DNA of 64,000 nucleotides from CAYONZ01 sp964405465 (GTDB lineage: Bacteria; Bdellovibrionota; Bdellovibrionia; Bdellovibrionales; JAMPXM01). Shown here one piece after another: positions 8,890-17,266 of the stretch. The notes below the pieces were generated by a model that saw nothing but the letters and a program-made list of their open reading frames with translations, made no database searches and was not told the origin of the DNA. Within the stretch, counting starts at the first letter, position 1. Every line of letters starts with the position of its first letter. Location of the stretch: positions 1 to 64,000 of the forward strand of contig CAYONZ010000012.1 of assembly GCA_964405465.1 (NCBI GenBank), given 5' to 3'. The position numbers were made by a program, and so were the translations under genes.

Positions 8890-9795
8890 GCGAAACTCAT
8901 CGACAGCCTCTAAGCATTTTCTGAGATCGGTCAAAATCAAGATGTCGGGGTGATTGAGCTTGGACTTGTTTAGTCCTGATCCTCCTGCCCAGAGTTCCAC
9001 TTTTTTAGGAATCGCATTTCGAAGTTCTATCAACGCCTCCTCAGCACGCGCTCGGTCGAAAGACTGACTGAAGGAGAGGCCCACAATTTCGATTTTGTAT
9101 TTGTTGACGGCATGAAGGATTTCGCTTGGGGGAGTTTGTGGTCCGAGATTGATCACATTGCATTTTTTCTGCGTCAAAATAGCTTCAACCATCAAGATTC
9201 CGAGAATATGCTGTTCACCATTTAGGGTGGTCAAGAGTACTTCAGGGCCATCTGCAGATTTTCTGGGTTTTCCAAGTTCGCGTCTTAACACTTTGTTTAG
9301 AAGCTCTGTATAGAGATGTTCTTCATGGACTGAAATTTCTCCTTTTCTCCATGATTCACCTATCACCTGGTTGCACCCACTCATGAACTCGAGAACAAAG
9401 TTTAAAAGGCCCCGTTTCTCCAATTCAGTGTTAAAGACCTGAGAAAGATCTTGGGGTTTCCCTTTTTTTAGTATGTCTAAAACATGTTTTGAAAAAGGTC
9501 TCGCCATTGGGTCGTTCGACTGAAGTTCAGGGGTACTGACCAAAGCATTTTTAAGATCTTCAATTTCGAAATTAATTATTTTTCCAGGGCGAAGTCCCTT
9601 ATCCATGAGAATCTTTATAAGATGAAGTTTTTCAACCTGTTCTGAGGAGTAGATTCGATCGCCATTTTGATCACGATCAGGATAAGGAAAGCCATAGCGG
9701 CGCTCCCACATTCTCAGTAAATCTTTTGGAATACCGGTCTCACGGGATACGGACGCGATTCCAAGATCTATTTTTGATGAACTTTTTTTTTGCAA
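8875..9795 (-). CDS. MerR-family regulator with B12-binding domain (CarH/LitR-like)
   Basis: A likely adenosylcobalamin-dependent DNA-binding regulator of 306 residues. A MerR helix-turn-helix occupies about residues 10-75 (GIASVSRETGIPKDLLRMWE, then RRYGFP). A four-helix bundle follows at about 100-178 and a Rossmann-like B12 domain at about 184-300. The bundle holds the Wx9EH signature of CarH-type photoreceptors (Trp149, Glu159, His160). The B12 domain has E194-x-H196-x-x-G199, in which His196 is the expected lower cobalt ligand. The W-to-His spacing of 47 is close to the 46 of Thermus CarH. The residue after Trp149 is Arg, where CarH has the His that binds cobalt after light exposure. The start is TTG, 8 nt after GAGG. 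No carotenoid or photolyase gene is adjacent. Confidence 0.9.
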   Translation of the reverse strand: MQKKSSSKIDLGIASVSRETGIPKDLLRMWERRYGFPYPDRDQNGDRIYSSEQVEKLHLIKILMDKGLRPGKIINFEIEDLKNALVSTPELQSNDPMARPFSKHVLDILKKGKPQDLSQVFNTELEKRGLLNFVLEFMSGCNQVIGESWRKGEISVHEEHLYTELLNKVLRRELGKPRKSADGPEVLLTTLNGEQHILGILMVEAILTQKKCNVINLGPQTPPSEILHAVNKYKIEIVGLSFSQSFDRARAEEALIELRNAIPKKVELWAGGSGLNKSKLNHPDILILTDLRKCLEAVDEFRSNRR

Positions 9796-9907
9796 ACTTC
9801 TGGCCTCATTGTTTTGATTTCAGATTACTCTGAATCGCCAAATGAGGCCATCAGAAATTGACTACGAGGTAGTTGGTATCGCTGAATACGCAGCGACTTT
9901 GTATTCT

Positions 9908-10135
9908 TTAGGGTGGGGTTTCCGAACCCACACTTTCTTTCTCGAACTCAATTGGTTCAATAGTTCGGGATGCTAGTTTTTGAAATACTTCGATCTCGAA
10001 GGGCCGCATTTTTTTTAAAAGCAAATTGGCGCGAGCTATATCGAGATGGGAGACTCGAAGAGTTTTCGATTGCTCAATCAAATTTGGCACTTCAGGAAGT
10101 GCCAGGGCCAATAGTAGAAGTGATTGATTATTCAT
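9908..10135 (-). CDS. Small protein of unknown function (75 aa)
   Basis: A short ORF supported mainly by a very strong Shine-Dalgarno, AAGGAGGT, ending 4 nt before the ATG at 10135. The protein begins MNNQSLLLLALALPEVPNLI and then has a charged helical part with two Glu-rich stretches. The first 15 residues are hydrophobic but contain Pro and acidic residues, so a membrane segment is doubtful. It lies between the B12-dependent regulator and the HAD nucleotidase, on the same strand. No family is recognised. Confidence 0.55.
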   Translation of the reverse strand: MNNQSLLLLALALPEVPNLIEQSKTLRVSHLDIARANLLLKKMRPFEIEVFQKLASRTIEPIEFEKESVGSETPP

Positions 10136-10350
10136 AGGTACCTCCTTCGCGTTTTGTGAAACCAGTTGGTTTCTTAGGATTTATCTTTTGCAAAGGCAGG
10201 GCCACGGCTGGGTTTCTATTTGGGGATGCGCACCATCGAGAAGAGGGATAGGCATTTATTTGAAGTGGTCAATTTGACCCTCAGACGTCGGATAGACAGG
10301 GTTTTTTCGATGGTTATTTCGTCTAAAAGTGGTTTCTAAATAATAATTCT

Positions 10351-10385
10351 ATAGTCAGGCATAAGGTCAACTTATGCCTGACTAT
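10351..10385 (-). terminator. Perfect 15-bp inverted repeat, probable terminator of the HAD gene
   Basis: The arms 10351-10365 and 10371-10385 are perfectly complementary around the 5-base loop GTCAA. The hairpin lies 26 nt downstream of the HAD nucleotidase stop on the minus strand, where a terminator is expected. The minus-strand sequence after the stem is AT-rich (AGAATTATTATTTAG) but is not a clean T-run. It could therefore also be an mRNA 3'-end stabiliser or a protein-binding palindrome. Confidence 0.55.
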
Positions 10386-10411
10386 GAGGCAGGTCTCAAC
10401 TCGTCAGATCA

Positions 10412-11809
10412 TCAGTCAATTTCCAGCGCGATTTCATGTGAAAGAGGGCGTCGTGGGGCTCTATAATAGGTTCTAGGTGAAAGTGCGACGAGGTCAGCCA
10501 GTTTTGCCATATATATACAGGCAAACCGGTCGACCTGATTTGCAAAATAGGACTCCTCATTTCCAGTTCGAAAAACTTCGCCCCATTGCTTATTAAACAT
10601 ACTTTGTTGAGTTTTGATGAGCGAGCTGATTTTCTTATCGAGCTCAGATATTTGGGTTTGTAGATCAGCGTTCGTAGTGTTTTCCACGTCTCGCTCTTGG
10701 CCTCTTTCGATTTTATCCGAAATATAATCAACCAATTTTGCCTCGAGAGGCTCTTTTTGATTCATTAGTTTACTGATTTCGGCAAATTGTGGTTGTGCCT
10801 TTTGGTAGCTTTCAAACTCAACTCCCAATTCTTCAACGACGAGAGCAGTTCTCCAATTGCAGTCCTTTTTCAAACGAAGAATATCGCCATAGATGTGGTC
10901 ACCGATATAGAGGATATCGTCTCCCTCGAGGCCGAGATCAGCGGTAAATTTTGCGGCACATCCTCCCTGGTAAAGGCCTTTTTTGAGACTGTCGTCAAAG
11001 TTGGTCATTGATCCGTCAGCGGGATTCACTTTGAGAAAGCGCAAGTTGTCGTAGAAGAATCTTGGTTTCTGCGCAAGAGTGACCACGATTTCAAAAAGAT
11101 CAAGCCAGTGTTTATGATCCTTTAGAAATGGATTGATTGCGTAATCCAACAATAATTTTGTGTACTGATAGTCCGAGTTGGTCAGTATAAACAATTTTTT
11201 GTCATGCTTTTTATACCGTTCAAGTCCAGCTACAACGGCCTCGTCCTTGATAATGTATTTCTCCAAGTTTTTTGCGACTTCATTTTTCAGGCTGCCGTCT
11301 CGATGAGATTGATCTAGAACAAAAATAACATCGCCTGCAATAGTGTCGTAGTCCGGAAGTAGGTCTTTATCTGGACCGTCTTTAATGTCGATGAGTTGTG
11401 CAAAGAGAATTGCCACTGAGATCGAAAAAGTAGTGTCAACTGCTACGTAGCTCGAAGTATCACCAAGATCGATGTAGACGCTCTTGTATATTTTCTGCTG
11501 AGTCGCAAAATCAATTGGTTTTGTTCCGTGCTGGCTTGAGCGAATGGCGCCATGGCGACTGACTTTAAGCAAGTTGCCTTTTTTTCGATCCATGACCAAA
11601 CCGCGGATTGCAAGGTCAAAATTGAAAGGTAAAGTCAAAATTGAAGCAGGATATCCCTTTTGCTCAACAAGCTTTTTAAGCATTGTCTGGTGGGCTAAAA
11701 GTTCGAACGCCTCACTATGGTAGCGGACCAGTGTATGGTCCATATCAAGACCAATATATTTTATCTTTCGCATATTGAGGGTGCGATTTACGTAGACTCT
11801 ATTGTTCAT
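10412..11809 (-). CDS. HAD-superfamily 5'-nucleotidase (HAD-IG family)
   Basis: A 465-residue HAD hydrolase of the cytosolic purine 5'-nucleotidase type. The nucleophile motif I is LDMDHTLVRY (Asp22, Asp24), motif II is the Thr in LFILTNSDY, and the acidic motif IV is ILYIGDHIYGDIL. The large cap between motifs I and II is typical of the family. The expected reaction is dephosphorylation of nucleoside 5'-monophosphates in the cytoplasm; the exact substrate cannot be read from the sequence. The C-terminus has a predicted coiled stretch (residues about 375-410, LQTQISELDKKISSL). The gene starts 3 nt after the rhodanese gene, so the two form an operon. A second ATG at codon 13 is possible. Confidence 0.9.
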   Translation of the reverse strand: MNNRVYVNRTLNMRKIKYIGLDMDHTLVRYHSEAFELLAHQTMLKKLVEQKGYPASILTLPFNFDLAIRGLVMDRKKGNLLKVSRHGAIRSSQHGTKPIDFATQQKIYKSVYIDLGDTSSYVAVDTTFSISVAILFAQLIDIKDGPDKDLLPDYDTIAGDVIFVLDQSHRDGSLKNEVAKNLEKYIIKDEAVVAGLERYKKHDKKLFILTNSDYQYTKLLLDYAINPFLKDHKHWLDLFEIVVTLAQKPRFFYDNLRFLKVNPADGSMTNFDDSLKKGLYQGGCAAKFTADLGLEGDDILYIGDHIYGDILRLKKDCNWRTALVVEELGVEFESYQKAQPQFAEISKLMNQKEPLEAKLVDYISDKIERGQERDVENTTNADLQTQISELDKKISSLIKTQQSMFNKQWGEVFRTGNEESYFANQVDRFACIYMAKLADLVALSPRTYYRAPRRPLSHEIALEID

Positions 11810-11812
11810 AAA

Positions 11813-12184
11813 TTACTCGATTTCTTCTTTCGAAATTGCATATGTTAATTCATTCCAGCGAATCATTCCGCCGGCCATATTGAAGACACTGTCGAACCCT
11901 TGGGATATAGCATAAGCTGCAGCTCTTGCGGATCGTGCACCACTCCTGCAGACGAAAACGATCGTTCTGTTTCTATCGAGTTTTTGAATATGCCCTGGTA
12001 ATTCGTCGAGAACAATTAGCTTTGCGCCATCGATGTGTCCCAGTTCGCCGATAAATTCCTCATGTTGTCTGACGTCTATCAAGCAAACCGAACTTTGCTT
12101 AGAATTGACCTCTTCAGGTGTCACGTCGAAGACCTGATCAAAAAATGGATTAACGGTTTTATCTTCAAAATCAATTTTCCCCAA
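11813..12184 (-). CDS. Rhodanese-like sulfurtransferase domain protein
   Basis: A single rhodanese domain of 123 residues. The active-site loop is CRSGARSARAA, with the catalytic Cys after the beta-strand TIVFV, and LIDVRQHEEFIGELGHIDGA is the CH2A motif. It may carry sulfur as a persulfide, or may be a protein-interaction domain. It has no signal peptide, so it is cytoplasmic. It is the first gene of a two-gene unit with the HAD nucleotidase. I see no functional link beyond position. Confidence 0.92.
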   Translation of the reverse strand: MGKIDFEDKTVNPFFDQVFDVTPEEVNSKQSSVCLIDVRQHEEFIGELGHIDGAKLIVLDELPGHIQKLDRNRTIVFVCRSGARSARAAAYAISQGFDSVFNMAGGMIRWNELTYAISKEEIE

Positions 12185-12267
12185 GAAACCCCCTGCCTGC
12201 TTTTATTTGGATAAAGCAGCATGATTCAGTATACCCAAATCTTGGAAAGGGTCTAGTGTTGTCCTGC

Positions 12268-12402
12268 TCAATTCTTGAACATTGGTAGCGTGAAAGTGAC
12301 TTTTGGGAAACCATGGGAAGGCTTGAGGGTAACTGGGACGCTACACTTGCCGCAATGGTAACTGTATTGAGAATCCAGCTGCGAATTTTCAGGCTGGTAC
12401 AT
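12268..12402 (-). pseudogene. Possible small or decayed zinc-ribbon gene
   Basis: The gap between the rhodanese and helicase genes has a minus-strand reading frame whose last 44 codons look protein-like: MYQPENSQLDSQYSYHCGKC, then SVPVTLKPS, ending at 12268. The CxxC pair in HCGKC and a spaced upstream Cys (ICQTM, in the same frame just before 12402) resemble a zinc ribbon in which one Cys has become Met. No good start with a Shine-Dalgarno is visible: the ATG at 12402 would cut off the first Cys, and a TTG further upstream lacks an RBS. It may be a remnant or a small gene with an unusual start. Confidence 0.3.
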
Positions 12403-12405
12403 AGT

Positions 12406-12435
12406 TTGACAAATCTTGGACCAGGCCGCAAAAAT
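12406..12435 (+). promoter_or_regulatory. Candidate sigma70-type promoter of the helicase gene
   Basis: A perfect -35 TTGACA at 12406-12411 is followed after 18 nt by AAAAAT at 12430-12435 (four of six matches to TATAAT). It lies 24 nt before the helicase start at 12459. The -10 is weak, so the call is tentative. Confidence 0.35.
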
Positions 12436-12458
12436 CAAACTTTGCAAAGAGAGTTCGC

Positions 12459-13715
12459 ATGTCTTTTTCTTCCACAATGCCCACATTAACTTCGTGTCAG
12501 ATGAATGCTCTCGAATTGATGGGTTCGGCTTCCAATGTCTTTTTAACTGGGGGAGCTGGAAGTGGAAAGAGTTTTTTAGTGCGCCATTTTTTGAGCGACA
12601 AAGACAGCAAGATATTTCCAATATTGGCAAGCACAGGTGCCGCGGCCGTTCTTGTGGGTGGGCGTACATTTCATAGCTTTTTTGGTTTGGGAATTCTGGA
12701 AGGTGGAGTGCCTGCCACAATTGAGCGTGCAGCGAAAAATCGAGAGGTTGTGCGACGACTAAAAAAAATAGAGGGATTCATTGTTGATGAAGTTTCGATG
12801 CTCTCGGGACCCACTTTACACTGCGCCGAAGTGATTTGTCGTAGGGTGCGAAACAGCGATGTGCCTTGGGGTGGGTTGAAAGTTATTGTGGTAGGGGATT
12901 TCGCGCAATTGCCTCCAGTTGAAAGAACGAATGGAGCAAACAAAAGTTGGGCATTTCTGGATGCTGTTTGGTCTTGGAGCGGTTTTAGTATGGCCTACTT
13001 GCGAACTCAGACCCGTTGTAAGGATCCCGATTACATGCGCGTCTTAACGTTCGTTCGCTCGGGTATTGTGAACAGCGAAGTGACAGATTACCTTAATTCG
13101 AAAATGAAGCCCTTGCCTGAGATCTTTGATGGAACGAGACTCTATCCCCTGCGAAGACAAACTGAAGATTATAATTTACAGAAATTGTCTGAGTTAAAAT
13201 CAAAGGAGCATCAAATTCTTTCGATTGCCTCAGGTGCCTCAAAGTCTGTCGAACTTCTAAAAAAATCTGCGCCTATTCCGGAGGTTTTGAATCTAAAGGA
13301 GGGGGCTCTGGTGATGTTGCGGCAGAACGACGTGCTGGGGCGATGGGTAAATGGCACTTTGGGGCACGTGCTAAAGATTGGCGCACAGAAGTTAAAGATA
13401 GAACTTTTGAACGGACGAATTGCAGAAATTGAAAAGGCCTCCTTTTCGTTGATGGATGCCGATGGGGATGTCGTGGCCTCATTGACAAATTTTCCTGTGA
13501 CACTGGCCTATGCCTCGACGATTCATAAATCACAAGGCTCTACGCTTGATCGAATGGCCGTCAATCTGCAGCGACTATGGGAGCCCGGGCAAGCCTATGT
13601 GGCCCTGAGTCGAATTGTTTCAGGTGAGGAGCTTTATATTGAAGCCTGGCAGTCGCAGTCAATTCGCGTAGATTCCAAGGTTGCGCAGTTCTATCGATCA
13701 CATTTGAAAGTTTGA
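12459..13715 (+). CDS. PIF1/RecD-like superfamily 1 DNA helicase
   Basis: A 418-residue ATP-dependent DNA helicase. Walker A is GGAGSGKS at residues 31-38 and Walker B is FIVDEVSML with Asp110-Glu111. Motif III is VVGDFAQLPPV. The C-terminal motifs are YASTIHKSQGSTLD and YVALSRI, which are the 1B helicase core of PIF1/RecD/Dda. It is compact and carries only the helicase core, as small bacterial PIF1-like proteins do. Likely roles are in replication-fork or recombination processing, but this is family knowledge only. It stands alone on the plus strand after a divergent gap. Confidence 0.9.
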   Translation: MSFSSTMPTLTSCQMNALELMGSASNVFLTGGAGSGKSFLVRHFLSDKDSKIFPILASTGAAAVLVGGRTFHSFFGLGILEGGVPATIERAAKNREVVRRLKKIEGFIVDEVSMLSGPTLHCAEVICRRVRNSDVPWGGLKVIVVGDFAQLPPVERTNGANKSWAFLDAVWSWSGFSMAYLRTQTRCKDPDYMRVLTFVRSGIVNSEVTDYLNSKMKPLPEIFDGTRLYPLRRQTEDYNLQKLSELKSKEHQILSIASGASKSVELLKKSAPIPEVLNLKEGALVMLRQNDVLGRWVNGTLGHVLKIGAQKLKIELLNGRIAEIEKASFSLMDADGDVVASLTNFPVTLAYASTIHKSQGSTLDRMAVNLQRLWEPGQAYVALSRIVSGEELYIEAWQSQSIRVDSKVAQFYRSHLKV

Positions 13716-13791
13716 GTCGTTGTCACAAGCGTGTTAGTTTTTTTTGGAAAATGAATTTTATTTAGGGGTCATAAACTTGGGGGGTAAATAA

Positions 13792-14832
13792 ATGGAATTT
13801 AATCCGGTAGGACTAGATGGGTTGGAGTTCATAGAATTTTGTGGTCCAGACAAGGCACATCTTGATTCGGTTATTCGGAAACTTGGTTTTACTAAAATTG
13901 GTGAACACAAGAGTCTTGATATAGCCTTGTATAGGCAAGGCGATACTAATTTTATTTTAAACAATGATGCTCAGTCTTTTGCCGGGCAATTTCGATCACT
14001 GCACGGAGCCTCTGTTTGTTCGACTGGGTTTCGCGTCAAAGATGCTAACGAGGCATTTAAGATTTCAGTCGAACGCGGCGCTCGACCGGTAGCAGATGAC
14101 CAAAAGTTGAAGTCAAAAAGAAGTCTTCCGGCAATTTACGGAATTGGAGATTCAATAGTATATTTTGTCGATCAATATCAGACCAAAAATATTTATGATT
14201 CTGATTACAACTATGTTGCAAAGGACATTCATCCCATCGGTTTCGGTATGACGGTTATTGATCACATGACGAACAATGTTCCCAAAGGGGAAATGCAGAA
14301 GTGGTGTGATTTTTATGAAAAGGTATTTAATTTTAAAGAAAAGCGCTATTTTGACATAAAAGGAAAGAGCACAGGTTTGATTTCTAAAGTGATGAAATCG
14401 CCATGCGGAAAATTTAGTATTCCGATAAATGAACCCAGTGATTCAAAATCGCAAATTCAGGAGTACCTCGATGAGTATAAGGGTTCGGGGATTCAGCATA
14501 TTGCATTGTTGACGGACCACATTTGTGATTCTGTTAAAAAAATTATCGACTCTGGAATTGAATTTTTGGCCGCACCTCCGCAAACTTATTATGACGCTGT
14601 TCCCAATCGCGTTCCGTTCATTAAGGAGGATCGCGCGACTCTGCAAAAACTTGGTATTCTGGCCGACGGAGACCAGGAAGGTTATCTTTTGCAGATTTTT
14701 ACAAAGAATCAAGTCGGCCCGGTATTTATTGAAGTGATTCAACGACGCAATCATTTTGGATTTGGTGATGGTAACTTTCAGGCACTCTTTGATGCCATGG
14801 AAGCCGATCAACGCGCGCGGGGAGTACTCTGA
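13792..14832 (+). CDS. hppD: 4-hydroxyphenylpyruvate dioxygenase
   Basis: Converts 4-hydroxyphenylpyruvate to homogentisate in tyrosine breakdown; an Fe(II) vicinal-oxygen-chelate enzyme. The three iron ligands are visible at His158 (VIDHMTNNV), His236 (SGIQHIALLT) and Glu314 (GPVFIEVIQR), with spacing close to Pseudomonas HppD (161/240/322). The length of 346 residues is usual. GGGGGG just upstream of the ATG serves as the ribosome site. The stop overlaps the start of hmgA (TGATG), so the two dioxygenases are coupled. Phenylalanine hydroxylase, which supplies tyrosine, is encoded 5 kb away on the other strand. Confidence 0.97.
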   Translation: MEFNPVGLDGLEFIEFCGPDKAHLDSVIRKLGFTKIGEHKSLDIALYRQGDTNFILNNDAQSFAGQFRSLHGASVCSTGFRVKDANEAFKISVERGARPVADDQKLKSKRSLPAIYGIGDSIVYFVDQYQTKNIYDSDYNYVAKDIHPIGFGMTVIDHMTNNVPKGEMQKWCDFYEKVFNFKEKRYFDIKGKSTGLISKVMKSPCGKFSIPINEPSDSKSQIQEYLDEYKGSGIQHIALLTDHICDSVKKIIDSGIEFLAAPPQTYYDAVPNRVPFIKEDRATLQKLGILADGDQEGYLLQIFTKNQVGPVFIEVIQRRNHFGFGDGNFQALFDAMEADQRARGVL

Positions 14833-15938
14833 TGCATCACTTTACTCAGGGAAAAACCACCAAACAAGCGCACAAGGCAATTCCTGAGGGATTGTTTGAA
14901 GAAGAACAGGGGCAAGACGGTTTTTTTGGGCCGGTCTCCCACTTGTTGAAGGAAAAACCGAGCACGCGGTGGATAAATATTGAGGGCCCATTGAAACCTC
15001 GAATGTATGATCTGGTAAAGATAGCAACTGGAGAGGCACCTCTCCGATTGTTATACAATTCGGATGTCACGATTTCGAGTAGATGGATTCATCCAAAGCA
15101 AATTGAAAGCCTTCGGGCCGAGAGAAATGCTGATGGCGATTTGCTTTATTTTTGTCATAAGGGATCAGGAAGGCTTTTAAGTGAGTATGGGGTATTGGAA
15201 TTTCGTGCTGGATCCTATTTGGTTGTTCACAAATGTATCACGCATGCATTTGTGGTGGAGGAGTCCTGTCATTTTTTGGTGGTGGAAAATCGAACTAGCC
15301 ATTATCGCGAGCCTGATCGAGGCATGGTTGGGCGTCACGCGGTCTATGATATAAATGCGATTGGTAAACCCAACCTGGACCTACAGGTTGAGTTTACGCG
15401 AAATGCAAAGCTAGATATTCGAGAGCTGGCAATCAAACACAGCGATGAATTGACTAAAATCACATACGACTCGCACCTGTTCGATACTGTGGGTTGGAAG
15501 GGTGATCTTTTTCCTTTTAGTTTGCATGTAGATGATATGATGCCTCTGATGAGTCATCGCGCTCATTTACCGCCAAGTGCACACACCACTTTCGTGGCGA
15601 GGGGTTTTGTCGTTTGCACGTTTTTACCTCGGCCTCTAGAGCATGATGCAGATGCCTTGAAAGTTCCATTCTACCATCAAAATATGGATTATGACGAAGT
15701 GCTCTTTTATCATGCTGGGGACTTTTTTAGCCGTGATAATTTGCACGCCGGTATGATGAGTTTTCACCCAGCTGGATTTCCCCACGGTCCTCACCCAAAG
15801 GCAATGGAGAAAGTTAAAAGTAAAACCTTTACTGATGAATATGCGGTGATGATCGATACCCGTTGGCCTTTGAAGCGAGATGGAAATTTGGAATCACTTG
15901 AACTGATGGAGTACTGGAAATCGTGGATGGTGAAATAG
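14832..15938 (+). CDS. hmgA: Homogentisate 1,2-dioxygenase
   Basis: Opens the ring of homogentisate to maleylacetoacetate; a cupin-fold Fe(II) enzyme. The metal ligands expected from the human enzyme correspond to His282 (FYHQN), Glu289 (YDEVLF) and His318 (FPHGPHP). FLPRP just before them is also conserved. At 368 residues it is the short bacterial form (the human protein is 445). It is coupled to hppD by a one-base overlap, and its end overlaps the start of ribD by 16 nt. No maleylacetoacetate isomerase or fumarylacetoacetase gene lies in this window, so the last steps must be encoded elsewhere. Confidence 0.95.
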   Translation: MHHFTQGKTTKQAHKAIPEGLFEEEQGQDGFFGPVSHLLKEKPSTRWINIEGPLKPRMYDLVKIATGEAPLRLLYNSDVTISSRWIHPKQIESLRAERNADGDLLYFCHKGSGRLLSEYGVLEFRAGSYLVVHKCITHAFVVEESCHFLVVENRTSHYREPDRGMVGRHAVYDINAIGKPNLDLQVEFTRNAKLDIRELAIKHSDELTKITYDSHLFDTVGWKGDLFPFSLHVDDMMPLMSHRAHLPPSAHTTFVARGFVVCTFLPRPLEHDADALKVPFYHQNMDYDEVLFYHAGDFFSRDNLHAGMMSFHPAGFPHGPHPKAMEKVKSKTFTDEYAVMIDTRWPLKRDGNLESLELMEYWKSWMVK

Positions 15939-17149
15939 ACAAGCCCGGACCGAATCTTCCGAAGATTGGCGAATCGATTTCGCCATCGGTCGCCATGCGC
16001 CTTGCGATCAATCTTGCCGGTTTGGGTGCAGGCTTTGTTTCGCCAAACCCTTTGGTCGGTTGTGTGGTTGTTGATTCTCAGCATCGATTTTTGTCATTCG
16101 GGTACCATGCTAAAGTTGGACAAGATCACGCGGAAATTGATGCTCTCAAAAAAGTTCAGGATAAAACTCAATTACATGGGGCCTATTTCTACGTCACCCT
16201 CGAGCCGTGTGCGCATCAGGGACGTACACCATCTTGTGCAAAAACATTGGCGCCACTTGATATCTCTGGGGTTATTTATGGGCTACAGGACCCCAATCCT
16301 TTGGTAGCTGGGCAGGGAGCACAAATTTTACGTGATGCTGGCAAAAAGGCAATTCTTTGGAGCGACTTAAATGTCGTCAAAGATCTTGGCTTCGAATCAG
16401 AAATTTCAAAAAACGAACGTGATGAAATACTTCACGACCTTGAAGAGGTTGCCGAAATATTTTTATGGAATATGAAGAAAAAGACTCCATTTGTGGCGCT
16501 CAAAGTTGCGACTACGCTCGACGGATCGTTGGCCACAAAAGATGGCGAGAGTCAGTGGATCACTGGAGAGCAGGCTCGTTCGCACGTACATTTTTTAAGA
16601 GCACACTACGACGCGATTTTAGTGGGACGCCAGACTTTTATTCAAGATGACCCCAAGCTAAATGTTCGGCATTCCAAATTTGTGGGTTTTCAAAATCGTG
16701 TGATAGTTTTAGATCCAAACGCAAAAGGATTAGAGCGCCTGGGTATGTCTGAACTGATTAAGTTTCACAATCCCGAACAAATTTTTTGGGTGGTTCGCAA
16801 AGGCCATGATCTCAATTCAAACAAGTCAAAATTTGCAGATCAATGTACGATACTGGAAGTGCCGACAAGACCTGATGGTTGGTTCGATTCTCAGCAATTG
16901 CTAGCCGAACTGTGGAAAGTTGGTATTCGCTCGGTATTCGTTGAGGGAGGAGCTGCGACGTTGAGTTATTTTTTGAATGAAAAAATAGCGCAACGTCTAC
17001 ATCTCTTTATATCGTGTAGTTTACTCGGTGGAATCGGGCATCGATGGACAGAGATGTTACGATCTAAAGATTTGAACTCACGAATGTTTTTGGAAAATGT
17101 TAAGACTCAAAGCTTTGGTCCTGATCTTTACGTGTCGGGAAAAATATGA
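15923..17149 (+). CDS. ribD: Bifunctional riboflavin deaminase/reductase (RibD)
   Basis: Performs the second and third steps of riboflavin synthesis from GTP. The N-terminal deaminase domain has the zinc motif DHAEI (His69, Glu71) and PCAHQGRTPSC (Cys96, Cys105). The reductase domain begins near residue 190 with VATTLDGSLATKDGESQWI and ends with VEGGAATLSYF. The start used here is GTG, overlapping hmgA by 16 nt; an ATG at 15995 just before the first conserved helix is an alternative. It is separated from the other rib genes, which are not in this window. Placement after tyrosine-catabolism genes is unusual. Confidence 0.95.
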   Translation: MDGEIDKPGPNLPKIGESISPSVAMRLAINLAGLGAGFVSPNPLVGCVVVDSQHRFLSFGYHAKVGQDHAEIDALKKVQDKTQLHGAYFYVTLEPCAHQGRTPSCAKTLAPLDISGVIYGLQDPNPLVAGQGAQILRDAGKKAILWSDLNVVKDLGFESEISKNERDEILHDLEEVAEIFLWNMKKKTPFVALKVATTLDGSLATKDGESQWITGEQARSHVHFLRAHYDAILVGRQTFIQDDPKLNVRHSKFVGFQNRVIVLDPNAKGLERLGMSELIKFHNPEQIFWVVRKGHDLNSNKSKFADQCTILEVPTRPDGWFDSQQLLAELWKVGIRSVFVEGGAATLSYFLNEKIAQRLHLFISCSLLGGIGHRWTEMLRSKDLNSRMFLENVKTQSFGPDLYVSGKI

Positions 17150-17266
17150 GCAATCGAGTCTAGTTCAAAATGGTACAAATTGGGTCTTGATTGTGTAACT
17201 TGTTAAAAAAGAAAAGAAAAGTTGTTTGGAGCACAAAGGATAGTTTCTTTTTTGCCGATACATTCG

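Noticed and set aside
9908..10135. Small protein considered as a membrane toxin or antitoxin peptide
   Set aside because: The hydrophobic start is interrupted by Pro and acidic residues, and no partner gene is present; only an unknown small protein is supported.
15846..16084. Minus-strand frames over the hmgA/ribD junction
   Set aside because: They have no ribosome sites or domain features, while both plus-strand genes are continuous with conserved catalytic motifs.
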